Shown here one piece after another: positions 45,394-54,521 of a stretch of 56,508 nt of DNA (positions are counted from its first letter, which is position 1; each line of letters starts with the position of its first letter). Source of the stretch: Dehalococcoidia bacterium (GTDB lineage: Bacteria; Chloroflexota; Dehalococcoidia; Lucifugimonadales; Lucifugimonadaceae). The translations under genes were made by a program, and so were the position numbers. The notes under the pieces were generated by a model. That model was not told the DNA's origin and did not search any database. It saw only the letters and a list, made by a program, of their open reading frames with translations. The stretch lies in the NCBI GenBank assembly GCA_029936155.1, contig JAPYUK010000011.1, forward strand, positions 1 through 56,508, read 5' to 3'.

Positions 45394-45699
45394 TTGGCTA
45401 AGAAGTCGATGATCGAAAGAGAAAAGCGCCGCCAGAGACTGGTGGATACTCACGCGGAAAACCGTGCCGAGCTTCGCAAAATTTCGGTCGACATAAATCG
45501 ATCCGCTGAAGAGCGATTCGCAGCACGTCAAGAAATGGCAAAATTGCCTCGCAACTCTGCAAAGATCCGCCTACGCAACCGGTGTGCCGTAACAGGCCGC
45601 CCACGCGGTTACATGCGTTTCTTTGGCCTTTCGCGAATCACCTTCCGAGACCTTGCACTGAAGGGCGAACTGCCTGGAATCCGCAAGGGAAGCCTGTAA
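45394..45699 (+). CDS. rpsN: 30S ribosomal protein S14, long zinc-free type
   Basis: A protein of 101 aa from a TTG start. This is the long form: MAKKSMIEREKRRQRLV and KLPRNSAKIRLRNRCAVTGRPRGYMRFFGLSRITFRDLA. The zinc-binding CXXC pairs of the short form are absent; only one Cys remains. S14 lies in the 30S head. GGAGTT is 10 nt before the TTG. Confidence 0.95.
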   Translation: MAKKSMIEREKRRQRLVDTHAENRAELRKISVDINRSAEERFAARQEMAKLPRNSAKIRLRNRCAVTGRPRGYMRFFGLSRITFRDLALKGELPGIRKGSL

Positions 45700-45729
45700 A
45701 TAGCCGTTAATTAGAGAGAATCGATCAAG

Positions 45730-46131
45730 GTGCCAGTAACAGATCCCATAGCCGACATGCTTACCCGAATCCGCAACGCGGTTCAGGTACAACATGAATC
45801 ACTCGAACTCCCTGCATCACGCATGAAGTCTTCTTTGTTGAAACTCATCGCCGAAGAAGGATTTATTTCGAGTTTCGCGCCAACCGAAGATGACGGTCCC
45901 GAGAAAAAACTCGAGATCACGCTTCGTTATTACGAAGACAAAACCCCTGTAATTCAGGGTCTCAAACGCGTAAGCAAGCCTGGTCTCAGGGTTTACGTGG
46001 GTAAGAACGAAGTACCCCGATACTTCGGCGGACTTGGAGTGGCATTCATGTCGACATCCAAGGGCGTAATGACAGGCCAACAGGCACGTCGGCAGGGTGT
46101 TGGCGGAGAACTGCTTTTCTACATCTGGTAG
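45730..46131 (+). CDS. rpsH: 30S ribosomal protein S8
   Basis: A protein of 133 aa from a GTG. It has DPIADMLTRIRNAVQVQHESLELPASRMK at the start and VYVGKNEVPRYFGGLGVAFMSTSKGVMTGQQARRQGVGGELLFYIW at the end, as expected. S8 binds the central domain of 16S rRNA and, in E. coli, its own spc mRNA near rplE. No equivalent site was identified here. A 74-nt gap follows. Confidence 0.96.
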   Translation: MPVTDPIADMLTRIRNAVQVQHESLELPASRMKSSLLKLIAEEGFISSFAPTEDDGPEKKLEITLRYYEDKTPVIQGLKRVSKPGLRVYVGKNEVPRYFGGLGVAFMSTSKGVMTGQQARRQGVGGELLFYIW

Positions 46132-46205
46132 GAACGCGGCGAATCCCCCAAGAAGAATTAGTTAGTACCAGATAAAATGAACGAATTTACGAGAGAAGAG
46201 CTAAA

Positions 46206-46754
46206 GTGTCTCGAATAGGTAAAGCCCCAATAACTGTGCCAAGCGGCGTCGACGTAAAAGTCGATGGCGTAACCGTCAAGGTTAAAGGCAAGGTCGGCGA
46301 GCTAACGCGAACCTTCCGGGCGACGATGAAAATCGACCTGACCGATGGAGTTATCACTGTTGCTCGCCCGAACGACGAACCCGAGCAGCGAGCTCTGCAC
46401 GGACTCACCCGAAGCCTGATAAATAACATGGTTATGGGATGCGCTGAAGGTTTCTCAAAGCGCCTAGAACTGATCGGTACTGGTTACCGGGTCCAGCAAA
46501 AGGGTAAGGCTCTCGAGATCCAGGTGGGCTACTCTCACCCCGTTTCGGTAGAGCCGATCGGTGCCAACACGCTGGCTGCCGATGGTCAAACGTTCATCAA
46601 CGTCTCTGGTCCTAGCAAAGAAGACGTAGGCGAGCAGGCAGCTCAAATACGCAAGGTACGAAAGCCAAACCCATACACGGGTAAAGGCATCAAATATTCA
46701 GACGAAGTCATCCGACGCAAGGCTGGTAAAACGGCTGTTGGAGCTGGTGCGTAA
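46206..46754 (+). CDS. rplF: 50S ribosomal protein L6
   Basis: A protein of 182 aa from a [24 protein letters not shown], then [25 protein letters not shown] and the end [25 protein letters not shown]6 lies near the factor-binding site and sarcin-ricin loop. GAGAAGAG lies a few bases upstream of the GTG. rplR follows after 2 nt. Confidence 0.96.
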   Translation: MSRIGKAPITVPSGVDVKVDGVTVKVKGKVGELTRTFRATMKIDLTDGVITVARPNDEPEQRALHGLTRSLINNMVMGCAEGFSKRLELIGTGYRVQQKGKALEIQVGYSHPVSVEPIGANTLAADGQTFINVSGPSKEDVGEQAAQIRKVRKPNPYTGKGIKYSDEVIRRKAGKTAVGAGA

Positions 46755-46756
46755 AC

Positions 46757-47110
46757 ATGGGTAATCGAAAATTCGACTCTCGAAAACGGTGGATCAGGCA
46801 CAGGCGTGTTCGCAAGAACGTACGCGGTATTGCCGATCGACCAAGACTTGCTGTTTTTCGAAGCAGCAATCACATTTACGCTCAGGTAATTGACGATGAC
46901 CGTGGCCACACACTGGCAGCGGTAGGATCGGTTGAGCTCAAACTGAGTGAAACTAAAACTGATGTAGCAAAAGCAGTTGGAGAGGCCATTGCAAAGGCCG
47001 CCCTCGCAGCTGGAGTCACCAAGGTCGTGTTTGACCGCGGTGGGTACAAATATCATGGTCGGGTCAAGGCACTTGCCGACGGAGCCCGCTCAGAAGGACT
47101 TAGCTTCTAA
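46757..47110 (+). CDS. rplR: 50S ribosomal protein L18
   Basis: A protein of 117 aa: [45 protein letters not shown] and [29 protein letters not shown]18 joins L5 in holding 5S rRNA. The stop TAA touches the rpsE ATG directly (TAAATG), with no gap. Confidence 0.96.
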   Translation: MGNRKFDSRKRWIRHRRVRKNVRGIADRPRLAVFRSSNHIYAQVIDDDRGHTLAAVGSVELKLSETKTDVAKAVGEAIAKAALAAGVTKVVFDRGGYKYHGRVKALADGARSEGLSF

Positions 47111-47800
47111 ATGACCACTCAGAACGACAATCGCGAGGGCGGATCCCAACGTGGTGGCGGTCGCGTACCAGGCGGCGGCGGACGTGGATCCGGTGGGGGG
47201 CGCGGGCAAGGCGGCGGTCGTGGACCCGGTGGGCCAGGTGGTCGTGGTCAGGGCGGCGGACGCGGTCCCGGCGGTGAACGACGTGGACGACGACCAAGGC
47301 GTGAAGAAGCAGATTCAGGTCTGGTCGAGCGTGTTGTAAAGATTCGTAGGGTTTCTAAGGTTGTCAAGGGTGGCCGAAACCTCACATTTAACGCAATGGT
47401 TGTAGTCGGAGATGGCAACGGAAACGTTGGTGCAGCTCTCGGCAAGGCCGGTGCGGTTCCCGACGCAGTTCGCAAGGGAACCACATACGCAAAAAATGCA
47501 ATGAACCACGTCGAGCTGAATGGTCCGACTATTCCGCACGAGATCACATCTAAGTTCTCAGGCGCAAAGGTGCTGCTCAAGCCCGCTGCTCCAGGAACCG
47601 GTGTAATCGCAGGTGGTGGTGTTCGCGCCGTGATGGAAGCTGTTGGTGTAAAGGATGTTCTTTCAAAGACGTTCGGTTCAGCCAACACCATCAACATTGT
47701 TAAGGCCACGCTCGCTGCACTCGATCAGCTCCGCGACCCTGTCGCTGCTGTTGAGCGTCGAAAAGGCGTAAGCAAGTCTGCTGAAGAAGCAGCTTCGTAG
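47111..47800 (+). CDS. rpsE: 30S ribosomal protein S5 with Gly/Arg-rich N-terminal extension
   Basis: A protein of 229 aa, about 60 more than usual. Residues 10-66 are nearly all Gly and Arg with repeated GRGQGGGRGPGG-like units, similar to RGG boxes. The S5 core starts near 70 (VERVVKIRRVSKVVKGGRNLTFNAMVVVGDGNGNVGAALGKA) and ends normally. S5 lies at the mRNA entrance and works in accuracy and unwinding. The ATG directly follows the rplR stop, and no later start fits the core as well, so the tail appears to be translated. Confidence 0.95.
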   Translation: MTTQNDNREGGSQRGGGRVPGGGGRGSGGGRGQGGGRGPGGPGGRGQGGGRGPGGERRGRRPRREEADSGLVERVVKIRRVSKVVKGGRNLTFNAMVVVGDGNGNVGAALGKAGAVPDAVRKGTTYAKNAMNHVELNGPTIPHEITSKFSGAKVLLKPAAPGTGVIAGGGVRAVMEAVGVKDVLSKTFGSANTINIVKATLAALDQLRDPVAAVERRKGVSKSAEEAAS

Positions 47801-47812
47801 AAACTAAGAACA

Positions 47813-47995
47813 ATGGCCAAAATACGCATTACACAACTTCGGAGTGGTATCGGTACGAAGCCTGCACAGCGGGCTACGTTAAAGGCACTCGGACTTCGAA
47901 GGATCCGCCACGAGGTAGTCCAAAACGACAGCCCTCAGATTCGCGGAATGATCGCAAAAGTTGTTCACCTCATCTCGTATGAAGAAGTGAAGTAA
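47813..47995 (+). CDS. rpmD: 50S ribosomal protein L30
   Basis: A protein of 60 aa: [53 protein letters not shown]. This is the bacterial L30 form. The order rpsE-rpmD-rplO is standard for the spc operon. A 58-nt gap to rplO holds a small GTCG/CGAC hairpin. Confidence 0.95.
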   Translation: MAKIRITQLRSGIGTKPAQRATLKALGLRRIRHEVVQNDSPQIRGMIAKVVHLISYEEVK

Positions 47996-48053
47996 CCAGT
48001 TCACGTGTCGTTCATTCGACGCAATCGTTCAATAAGTCAGTAAGAATTTAGAT

Positions 48054-48548
48054 ATGTCTGGACTACACCAGCTAAAACCCTCGAAAAATTCCAAGAAGAA
48101 TCGTAAACGCGTTGGTCGTGGTAACGGTTCGGGTACCGGCACGTTCTCGGGCCGAGGCTCAAAAGGACAGAAGCAGCGCGGCAGTGTGCCGTTCCTGTTT
48201 GAAGGTGGACAGCTTCCCCTCATTAAGCGCCTACCGCACATGCGCGGATTCACCAACATCTTCCGTGTTGAAAACACACCGGTGAACCTCTCGATCCTCG
48301 AAGAGTTTCGTGCCGGTTCAGATGTGACGATCGACAAACTGGTCGAAGCTGGTGTTGTTCGAAAGAAGAACGCTCGAGTCAAAGTTCTTGGCGATGGCGA
48401 ACTGACCAAGAAACTCAACGTTTCAGCACACGCTTTCAGCAAGTCTGCAATCGAGAAAATCGAAGCAGCCGGCGGAACAGCAACAGTGGTTGAGATGCCA
48501 GCAGTAGCTCAGGCCCCGAAATCCCAAAAAACAGGGTCGGCTAAGTAA
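48054..48548 (+). CDS. rplO: 50S ribosomal protein L15
   Basis: A protein of 164 aa: LHQLKPSKNSKKNRKRVGRGNGSGTGTFSGRGSKGQ, FEGGQLPLIKRLPHMRGFTN. The C-terminal domain continues to about 145 and a short Ala/Lys/Gln tail follows. L15 is a late 50S assembly protein with a long basic arm. It ends 2 nt before secY. Confidence 0.95.
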   Translation: MSGLHQLKPSKNSKKNRKRVGRGNGSGTGTFSGRGSKGQKQRGSVPFLFEGGQLPLIKRLPHMRGFTNIFRVENTPVNLSILEEFRAGSDVTIDKLVEAGVVRKKNARVKVLGDGELTKKLNVSAHAFSKSAIEKIEAAGGTATVVEMPAVAQAPKSQKTGSAK

Positions 48549-48550
48549 CT

Positions 48551-49912
48551 ATGACCCAGGCCAAACAAGCGTCAGAATCTGCAGTTCCAGCACTATTTCG
48601 TGCTGCGGCAGATGCATGGCGCATTCCTGATCTTCGATTCAGGATTCTCTTCACTCTGGGAATTCTGGTCATCTTCAGGTTCTTCGCGCATGTTCCCGTT
48701 CCGGGAGTAGACCGCGAAGCATTGGCTGCAGCATTCGAAGCAAACCCCCTGCTTGGCTTCCTAGACCTATTCTCGGGCGGAGCACTTCGAAACCTATCTA
48801 TCGCTGCACTTGGCGTGTACCCATACATCACGGCGTCCATTATTTTGCAGATCCTGACCCCAATTATTCCGACCCTGAAGAATCTTTCTCAGGAAGGTGA
48901 AGGCGGGCGACAGGCGATCAACCGATACACCCACTATCTGACAGTCCCTCTCGCATTCATGCAGGGTTATGGACAACTCAACCTGTTCGCAGGTGCGTTT
49001 AGTTCAGGCGCTACCGGAGCCGCTATTAGCGGTATCGGAATTGGTGGAGCCGACACCCTGAACACGCTGTCGATTCTGCTGGCAATGACCGCAGGAACGA
49101 TGCTACTTGTTTGGATGGGTGAGCTTGTAACTGAAAAGGGAATCGGAAACGGCATTTCGCTGATTATCTTCGCGGGTATCGTCTCGACCCTGCCTCAAGT
49201 TGTTGGACAACTGTGGCTGCTGCGCGACCAAATGTTCCAGGTCGGCATGCTTATCTTCATAGCGATAGCGATCGTTTATCTGATCGTTTACTTCGCAGAA
49301 GCGCAACGGAAAATCCCAGTCCAATATGGGCGAAGTGTGTTCCGTGGCGGGCAGATGTACAAACAATCAGGTGCAACGCATATTCCACTGCGTGTAAACG
49401 CGGCTGGAATGATTCCGCTCATTTTCTCGTTTTCGATCCTGATTTTGCCTTCAGTAGTAGCAAGCTACTTCAACGACGGATCAGACGGCTTCATCGCAAC
49501 CGTGGCCAACTTTTTCCAGAATTCGTTTGGACCTACTAGCACGATCTACTGGATCGCAGTATTCCTGCTCGTAGTTATCTTTACGTTCTTCTACACGCTC
49601 GTTGTTCACAACCAGCAGAACCTGGCTGAGAACCTCCAGAAGAACGGTGGATTCGTCCCCGGAATTCGTCCCGGACCGCCAACCAAGATCTACCTGATGC
49701 GAGTTGTACTGCGTATCACCTGGGGTGGCGCACTCTTCTTGGGCTTCATCGCGATCATGCCGTTCCTGGCTCAGCTAGTAACGAATTTACCAAACGCTAC
49801 GACCATCATCCAGAGTACAAGCCTGTTGATCATGGTTGGTGTAGCACTCGACACGATGCGACAGCTGGAATCTCAGCTGCTCATGCGTAATTACGAAGGA
49901 TTTGTCCGCTAG
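48551..49912 (+). CDS. secY: preprotein translocase subunit SecY
   Basis: A protein of 453 aa with ten predicted membrane segments. Signature pieces are RILFTLGILVIFRFFAHVPVPGVD, the plug region LLGFLDLFSGGALRNLSIAALGVYPYITASII, LLVWMGELVTEKGIGNGISLIIFAGI, and the cytoplasmic loop NLQKNGGFVPGIRPG. SecY forms the protein-conducting channel with SecE and SecG. Its position after rplO and before adk is conserved. The stop codon lies in a CCGCT/AGCGG hairpin. Confidence 0.97.
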   Translation: MTQAKQASESAVPALFRAAADAWRIPDLRFRILFTLGILVIFRFFAHVPVPGVDREALAAAFEANPLLGFLDLFSGGALRNLSIAALGVYPYITASIILQILTPIIPTLKNLSQEGEGGRQAINRYTHYLTVPLAFMQGYGQLNLFAGAFSSGATGAAISGIGIGGADTLNTLSILLAMTAGTMLLVWMGELVTEKGIGNGISLIIFAGIVSTLPQVVGQLWLLRDQMFQVGMLIFIAIAIVYLIVYFAEAQRKIPVQYGRSVFRGGQMYKQSGATHIPLRVNAAGMIPLIFSFSILILPSVVASYFNDGSDGFIATVANFFQNSFGPTSTIYWIAVFLLVVIFTFFYTLVVHNQQNLAENLQKNGGFVPGIRPGPPTKIYLMRVVLRITWGGALFLGFIAIMPFLAQLVTNLPNATTIIQSTSLLIMVGVALDTMRQLESQLLMRNYEGFVR

Positions 49913-49929
49913 AAAGCGGTCACTACGTA

Positions 49930-50580
49930 ATGCGTATCGTTTTATTGGGACCGCCAGGGGCGGGCAAAGGCACTCAGGCACGTCGTCTCGCCGATTCGAC
50001 TGGCATGAAACACCTCTCAACAGGGGACATTCTGCGAGCCGAAGTAGCAGCCAAATCTGAATTGGGATTACTTGCGAAGGGTTTCATGGACACGGGCGAC
50101 CTCGTCCCTGACTCGAACATCATTGCAATGATTCAGCAGTACATCGACGATCCTGCAGGAGTACTGCTCGACGGCTTCCCTAGAACGGTTGTTCAGGCAG
50201 AGTCGCTCGACAATTCACTCGAAGAAGCTGGGTTGCCTGTCGATAAAGTCGTTCACATGTCGGTCGATACCGACGAGTTGGTGAAACGACTTTCAACGCG
50301 GGCAATCTGTAAGAACTGCCAGACACCGTACAACCTTGAATCAGATCCACCTGCCAAAGCGGGCGTATGTGACAACTGCGGAGGCGAGGTCACGGTTCGA
50401 GATGACGACAAGCCAGAAGCGGTGTTGAACCGAATGAAGGTCTACCAGGAGCTTACCGCTCCTGTGCTGGACTACTACAAGTCACGTGGTGACGTGGCTG
50501 AGATTATTGCAACGGGAACGCCTGATTCAGTGTTTGAGAAGCTGTCTCAAGCAATTGGATCAGGGGTTGCCTCAAACTAA
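49930..50580 (+). CDS. adk: adenylate kinase with zinc-binding lid
   Basis: A protein of 216 aa. The P-loop is GPPGAGKGTQ near residue 7, DGFPRT is the AMP-site motif, and the lid domain has CKNCQTPYN...VCDNC, four cysteines that bind structural zinc in Gram-positive type enzymes. It balances AMP, ADP and ATP. It is 17 nt after secY, as in the Bacillus spc order, and is followed by map. Confidence 0.96.
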   Translation: MRIVLLGPPGAGKGTQARRLADSTGMKHLSTGDILRAEVAAKSELGLLAKGFMDTGDLVPDSNIIAMIQQYIDDPAGVLLDGFPRTVVQAESLDNSLEEAGLPVDKVVHMSVDTDELVKRLSTRAICKNCQTPYNLESDPPAKAGVCDNCGGEVTVRDDDKPEAVLNRMKVYQELTAPVLDYYKSRGDVAEIIATGTPDSVFEKLSQAIGSGVASN

Positions 50581-50616
50581 GTCCCCGTTTAGGGATATAC
50601 TATTGGAGATCGTTCT

Positions 50617-51414
50617 TTGAACGGTGAATTGACGCCCAGAATCGCATCGAGCGGAAATCCTGCTTCCACCGCCACTTTAAAGTCGGCACGGGAGTTGGAA
50701 ATTATGCGCGAGGCCGGGCGAATTGTCGCGGTTGCCGTTAGAAAAGCGTTCGACGCGTTAGAGCGGGGAATTACGACTAGGGAACTCGATGGCATTGCCC
50801 GTCGAGCAATTGAGTCGGAAGGTGCAAAACCAAGCTTTCTGGGACTGTACGGTTTCCCGGCTACAGCGTGCATATCGATAAATGAAGAGATTGTTCACGG
50901 AATTCCGGGCGACCGGGTTGTCCAATCGGGCGACTTGGTAACTCTGGATTGTGGTGCGATTGTCGACGGGTACAACAGCGACTACGCGGTAACGGAGATC
51001 GCAGGTCCTTCCACAAGTGAGAAGGATGACCTGATCAACACGACCCGTGGTTCACTTGAAATGGGGATCAAAGCAGCACGGCCCGGAAATCGGGTTGGCG
51101 ACATATCAAACGCTGTCGAAAGCCAGGTGCTTCCGAAATCTTACGAACTAGTTCGTGAGTACGTCGGGCACGGTATTGGCAAGGCTCTGCACGAACCCCC
51201 GCAGATTCCGAACTTTGGTCCTCCGGGTCACGGACTGGAACTTCGGGCTGGTCTCGTTCTGGCAATTGAACCAATGGTTAACGTAGGCGGATGGAAAACC
51301 CGAATGCTCGACGACGGATGGACTGTTGTCACTGAAGATGGCGCACTGTCGTGTCACTTCGAGCACACGGTAGCGATAACGGAGGACGGTCCGATAGTTC
51401 TGACAGTTGAATAA
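50617..51414 (+). CDS. map: methionine aminopeptidase, type I
   Basis: A protein of 265 aa from a TTG with GGAG 8 nt upstream. The first 18 residues precede the family core, which begins at LKSARELEIMREAGRIVA. All metal ligands are seen: two Asp in LDCGAIVDGYNSDYAV, His in GHGIGKALHEPP, Glu in LAIEPMVN and Glu in CHFEHTVAIT. It removes the initiator Met from new proteins. The adk-map-infA-rpmJ order is the Gram-positive one. Confidence 0.95.
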   Translation: MNGELTPRIASSGNPASTATLKSARELEIMREAGRIVAVAVRKAFDALERGITTRELDGIARRAIESEGAKPSFLGLYGFPATACISINEEIVHGIPGDRVVQSGDLVTLDCGAIVDGYNSDYAVTEIAGPSTSEKDDLINTTRGSLEMGIKAARPGNRVGDISNAVESQVLPKSYELVREYVGHGIGKALHEPPQIPNFGPPGHGLELRAGLVLAIEPMVNVGGWKTRMLDDGWTVVTEDGALSCHFEHTVAITEDGPIVLTVE

Positions 51415-51446
51415 CTAACTGAACGAATAATCGGGTCGAAAATATT

Positions 51447-51665
51447 TTGGCAAAAAAGGAAGCAATCGAAGTAGAAGGTCTCGTAAACGAGGCACTGCCA
51501 AACGCGTTCTTCAAGATTGAGCTTCCAAACGGTCACGAAGTCCTCGCACACGCTTCAGGAAAGATTCGAAAGAACTTCATTCGAATCCTGCCCGGCGACA
51601 AGGTACTGGTCGAACTTTCGGCCTACGATCTGACCCGTGGTCGGATTACATATCGATTCAAGTAA
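51447..51665 (+). CDS. infA: translation initiation factor IF-1
   Basis: A 72-aa OB-fold protein from a TTG start: [68 protein letters not shown]. The match is nearly full length. IF-1 blocks the A site during initiation. It lies between map and rpmJ. Confidence 0.96.
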   Translation: MAKKEAIEVEGLVNEALPNAFFKIELPNGHEVLAHASGKIRKNFIRILPGDKVLVELSAYDLTRGRITYRFK

Positions 51666-51701
51666 GAGTCACGCTCTCAAGTAGGCACAAGAGATTAAAA
51701 A

Positions 51702-51818
51702 ATGAAAGTCAAAGCATCAGTCAAGGCCAAGCACCCAGGCAGCAAAATTGTTCGCCGAAAAGGGCGTGTGTACGTGATTAACAAGCAAACCCCTCGCCTC
51801 AAGGCGCGACAGGGCTAG
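51702..51818 (+). CDS. rpmJ: 50S ribosomal protein L36, zinc-free type
   Basis: A 38-aa protein: [19 protein letters not shown], then [19 protein letters not shown]. Length and the RRKGRVYVI core are typical of L36. The usual three Cys and one His that bind zinc are all replaced, so this is the C-minus form. It is too short for the usual ORF length cut-offs. It stands between infA and rpsM, the conserved place. Confidence 0.95.
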   Translation: MKVKASVKAKHPGSKIVRRKGRVYVINKQTPRLKARQG

Positions 51819-51843
51819 TCGAGCAACAGGAGAAATCGGCTTT

Positions 51844-52227
51844 ATGGCAATCGTCGCCGGAGTAAACATCCCGGACAATCAGAGACTCGAAATAGCGCTC
51901 ACGGCTATCTACGGCATTGGTCGAACCACATCGAAGAAGATTGTGGTCGAATCGGGTATGCAAGATTCCACCCGCGTTCGAGATCTTTCTGATGAAGACC
52001 TGGCTCGAGTGCGAAGCGCTGTCGAAAGGACAGGCCTTCTCATTGAAGGTGACCTTCGTCGAGAGACCCAGTTGAACATCCGCCGACTCACGGATATTCA
52101 GACATTCCGAGGATTGCGACACCGTCGTGGCCTTCCTGTTCGTGGACAGCGAACTAAGACCAATGCTCGAACAAAACGCGGTCGTCGACAGACGGTTGCA
52201 GGACGTAAGCGAACCGCAGCTTCCTAG
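51844..52227 (+). CDS. rpsM: 30S ribosomal protein S13
   Basis: A protein of 127 aa: [32 protein letters not shown], then [35 protein letters not shown]13 contacts the P-site tRNA and bridges to the 50S. An ACAGGAGAA sequence lies upstream of the ATG, a good ribosome site. It opens the alpha group. Confidence 0.97.
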   Translation: MAIVAGVNIPDNQRLEIALTAIYGIGRTTSKKIVVESGMQDSTRVRDLSDEDLARVRSAVERTGLLIEGDLRRETQLNIRRLTDIQTFRGLRHRRGLPVRGQRTKTNARTKRGRRQTVAGRKRTAAS

Positions 52228-52295
52228 TTCCGACTAGTCCGCATTTAGAACTTATTACGGCGAACTCCGCCCTTTAGAGAGACACACATAAGAAT

Positions 52296-52679
52296 ATGCC
52301 AAGGCAGCGATCAAGAAGGCGCGAAAAGAAGTTTGTCCCACAGGGCAAGGCTTACATCAGCGCAACATTTAACAACACGCTTATTACGATGACCGATCCA
52401 CAGGGCAACGTAATTTCGCAAAGTAGCGCAGGTGCAATGGGCTTCCGCGGCTCGAGAAAGTCCACTGCATTCGCAGCTCAGCGCGCAGGTGAAACTGCAG
52501 CTCGAACAGCAATCGAACACGGTCTCAAAACCGTGAACGTCATGGTCAAGGGCCCCGGCTCTGGTCGTGAAGCTGCTATTCGAGCAATCCAGGGTGCTGG
52601 TATCCGAGTGGTGTCGATTCGTGATGTCACGCCGGTTCCACACAACGGATGCCGACCGCCCAAGAAGCGCCGAGTCTAA
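52296..52679 (+). CDS. rpsK: 30S ribosomal protein S11
   Basis: A protein of 127 aa: [87 protein letters not shown]11 lies on the 30S platform at the mRNA exit near the E site. A 68-nt gap separates it from rpsM and a 105-nt gap with a hairpin separates it from rpsD. Confidence 0.97.
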   Translation: MPRQRSRRREKKFVPQGKAYISATFNNTLITMTDPQGNVISQSSAGAMGFRGSRKSTAFAAQRAGETAARTAIEHGLKTVNVMVKGPGSGREAAIRAIQGAGIRVVSIRDVTPVPHNGCRPPKKRRV

Positions 52680-52694
52680 ATAAAGCACTGTCAC

Positions 52695-52726
52695 GAACGG
52701 GCTCCTTGCCAAATAGCAGCTCGTTC
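52695..52726 (+). promoter_or_regulatory. hairpin upstream of rpsD, candidate S4 leader
   Basis: GAACGGGCT (52695-52703) pairs with AGCTCGTTC (52718-52726) over nine base pairs, one of them G-U, with a 14-nt loop. There is no T-tract. S4 regulates its own mRNA in several bacteria, and this is the only structured gap next to rpsD. A 10-bp palindrome GATCTAGATC follows at 52741-52750. Confidence 0.4.
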
Positions 52727-52784
52727 CACTGACGAAACACGATCTAGATCGAAACAAGTACCAAGAGTTAACTCAGGAAACTAA

Positions 52785-53411
52785 ATGGCAAGGTATACCG
52801 GACCTAAATGTAAGAACTGCCGACGCTTCGGGATGAAGCTCTGCTCAAAGCCTTCAGGCAAATGTGCCTGGGAGCGACGAAAGAGCGCACCCGGGGACAA
52901 GTCGACTCAACAGCGACGACGACGTATCTCTGAATACGGCACGCAACTGCGAGAGAAGCAGAAAGCCCGCGCTATCTATGGCGTGCTAGAACGACAGTTC
53001 CGCAATTATTACAAAAAAGCGAGCCGGCTTGAAGGCGTAACAGGTGATCGCCTGCTGCAGCTTCTCGAAAGCCGACTCGACAACGTTGTCTACCGACTTG
53101 GCTTCGCCGATTCGCGACCACAGTCTCGACAGATCGTCGGACATGGTCACATTCAGGTGAATGGCAAGAAGGTGAACATCCCTTCGTATCAGGTGAAAGC
53201 GGGCGACCGCATCAGCTGGCGCGAGCAGTCTAAGAAGACTGGATTGTTCGAAATTGTCTCGTCTGGCATGGGTGCCAACTCGGTGATCCCGAGCTGGCTC
53301 AATGCCGACTCAGATAAGGCTGTGGGTGAAGTCGTAACTCTCCCGAAAAGCAGCGATGTCGAACTTTCAATCGACACACGTCAAATAGTTGAGTACTACT
53401 CCAGGAAGTAA
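52785..53411 (+). CDS. rpsD: 30S ribosomal protein S4, zinc-binding type
   Basis: A protein of 208 aa: MARYTGPKCKNCRRFGMKLCSK with C9, C12, C20 and a fourth Cys in GKCAWERR, the zinc-type N-terminus. The S4 domain follows (LLQLLESRLDNVVYRLGFADSRPQSRQIVGHGHIQVNGKKVNIPSYQVKAGD). S4 starts 30S assembly. It lies 9 nt before rpoA in the alpha operon order. Confidence 0.96.
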   Translation: MARYTGPKCKNCRRFGMKLCSKPSGKCAWERRKSAPGDKSTQQRRRRISEYGTQLREKQKARAIYGVLERQFRNYYKKASRLEGVTGDRLLQLLESRLDNVVYRLGFADSRPQSRQIVGHGHIQVNGKKVNIPSYQVKAGDRISWREQSKKTGLFEIVSSGMGANSVIPSWLNADSDKAVGEVVTLPKSSDVELSIDTRQIVEYYSRK

Positions 53412-53420
53412 ATAACGCCA

Positions 53421-54521
53421 ATGCTTGAACGAATGTACGGCATTACTCCTCCAGAAGAACTGCCGCCAGTAACACCCGAGATCCCCGACCTCGCAATAAC
53501 AATTCAGGAAAACGAAGAAGCCTATGGCCGATTCGTTGCTGAGCCGCTTGAGCGCGGCTGGGGAGTCACACTCGGCAACCCAATGCGCCGTGCGCTACTC
53601 AACTCCCTGCCAGGTACAGCAATCACGTGGGTAAAGATCGACGGAGCACTGCACGAGTACTCCACCGTTCCTCACATGCGTGAAGAAGTTGTTGAATTCC
53701 TGCTCAACGTCAAAGGAATCCGCCTGCGTTCACTTGTCGACCGCCCCGGTCGACTTCGCTTAGAAGTCGATGGTGAGGGTGAAGTTCGTGCCGGTGACAT
53801 CATGGCCACTGCCGATTTCGAAATCGTAAACCCGGAACACCACCTCGCCACCCTTGGAAGCGTTGACGCTCGACTCTCAGTTGAGTTCAACGTCGAACAG
53901 GGTGTGGGCTACGAACCTGCCAGCCAGGACGAAGGCCTGCCGATCGGTGTGCTTCCAGTCGACGCTATTTACAGCCCGGTTCGCAAGGCCAACTTCTCGG
54001 TCGAAGCAAATCGTGTTGGACAGCGATCTGATCTGGAGCGACTAGTCGTTGAGGTATGGACCGACAGGACGATCATGCCACTTGAAGCGATGCAGTTGGC
54101 AGGCAACCTGCTGATGGAACGCTTCTTCCTTTTCACACGACTCGATAAAAAGCCAGAAGAAGAAGCCAGCCCAGCTGCTGGTCTCGGCATCTCGCCCGAT
54201 GTTTACAACACTCTCGTTGAAACACTCGCGCTTTCGGCACGAACACTTAACTGTCTCAAACGGGCAGGCATCAACCGAGTTGGTGAAGTGCTTTCGATGC
54301 CCAAGGGCGAACTACTGAAAATTCGAAACTTTGGGCAGAAGTCACTCGATGAGCTTTACGACAAGCTCGCCGAGCGAAACCTCTTGCCAGAAGAAACCGA
54401 TGACTCTGAAGGCGAAGGTGACGGAGAAGCAGCAGGTAAGGGTGAAGAACCCAAGGCCGAAGGCGAGACCGAAACCGTGGCCGCCGCCGAGGACTCAGGA
54501 GCAGAATCCAGTGAGGCATAA
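53421..54521 (+). CDS. rpoA: DNA-directed RNA polymerase alpha subunit with acidic C-terminal tail
   Basis: A protein of 366 aa. The N-terminal dimer and assembly domain (about 25-235) has [28 protein letters not shown] and [19 protein letters not shown]. The C-terminal domain (about 255-325) has [43 protein letters not shown] 40-residue tail of Glu, Gly, Ala and Asp follows, absent from most alpha subunits. The tail's 3' end overlaps the rplQ start by 11 nt. Confidence 0.97.
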   Translation: MLERMYGITPPEELPPVTPEIPDLAITIQENEEAYGRFVAEPLERGWGVTLGNPMRRALLNSLPGTAITWVKIDGALHEYSTVPHMREEVVEFLLNVKGIRLRSLVDRPGRLRLEVDGEGEVRAGDIMATADFEIVNPEHHLATLGSVDARLSVEFNVEQGVGYEPASQDEGLPIGVLPVDAIYSPVRKANFSVEANRVGQRSDLERLVVEVWTDRTIMPLEAMQLAGNLLMERFFLFTRLDKKPEEEASPAAGLGISPDVYNTLVETLALSARTLNCLKRAGINRVGEVLSMPKGELLKIRNFGQKSLDELYDKLAERNLLPEETDDSEGEGDGEAAGKGEEPKAEGETETVAAAEDSGAESSEA

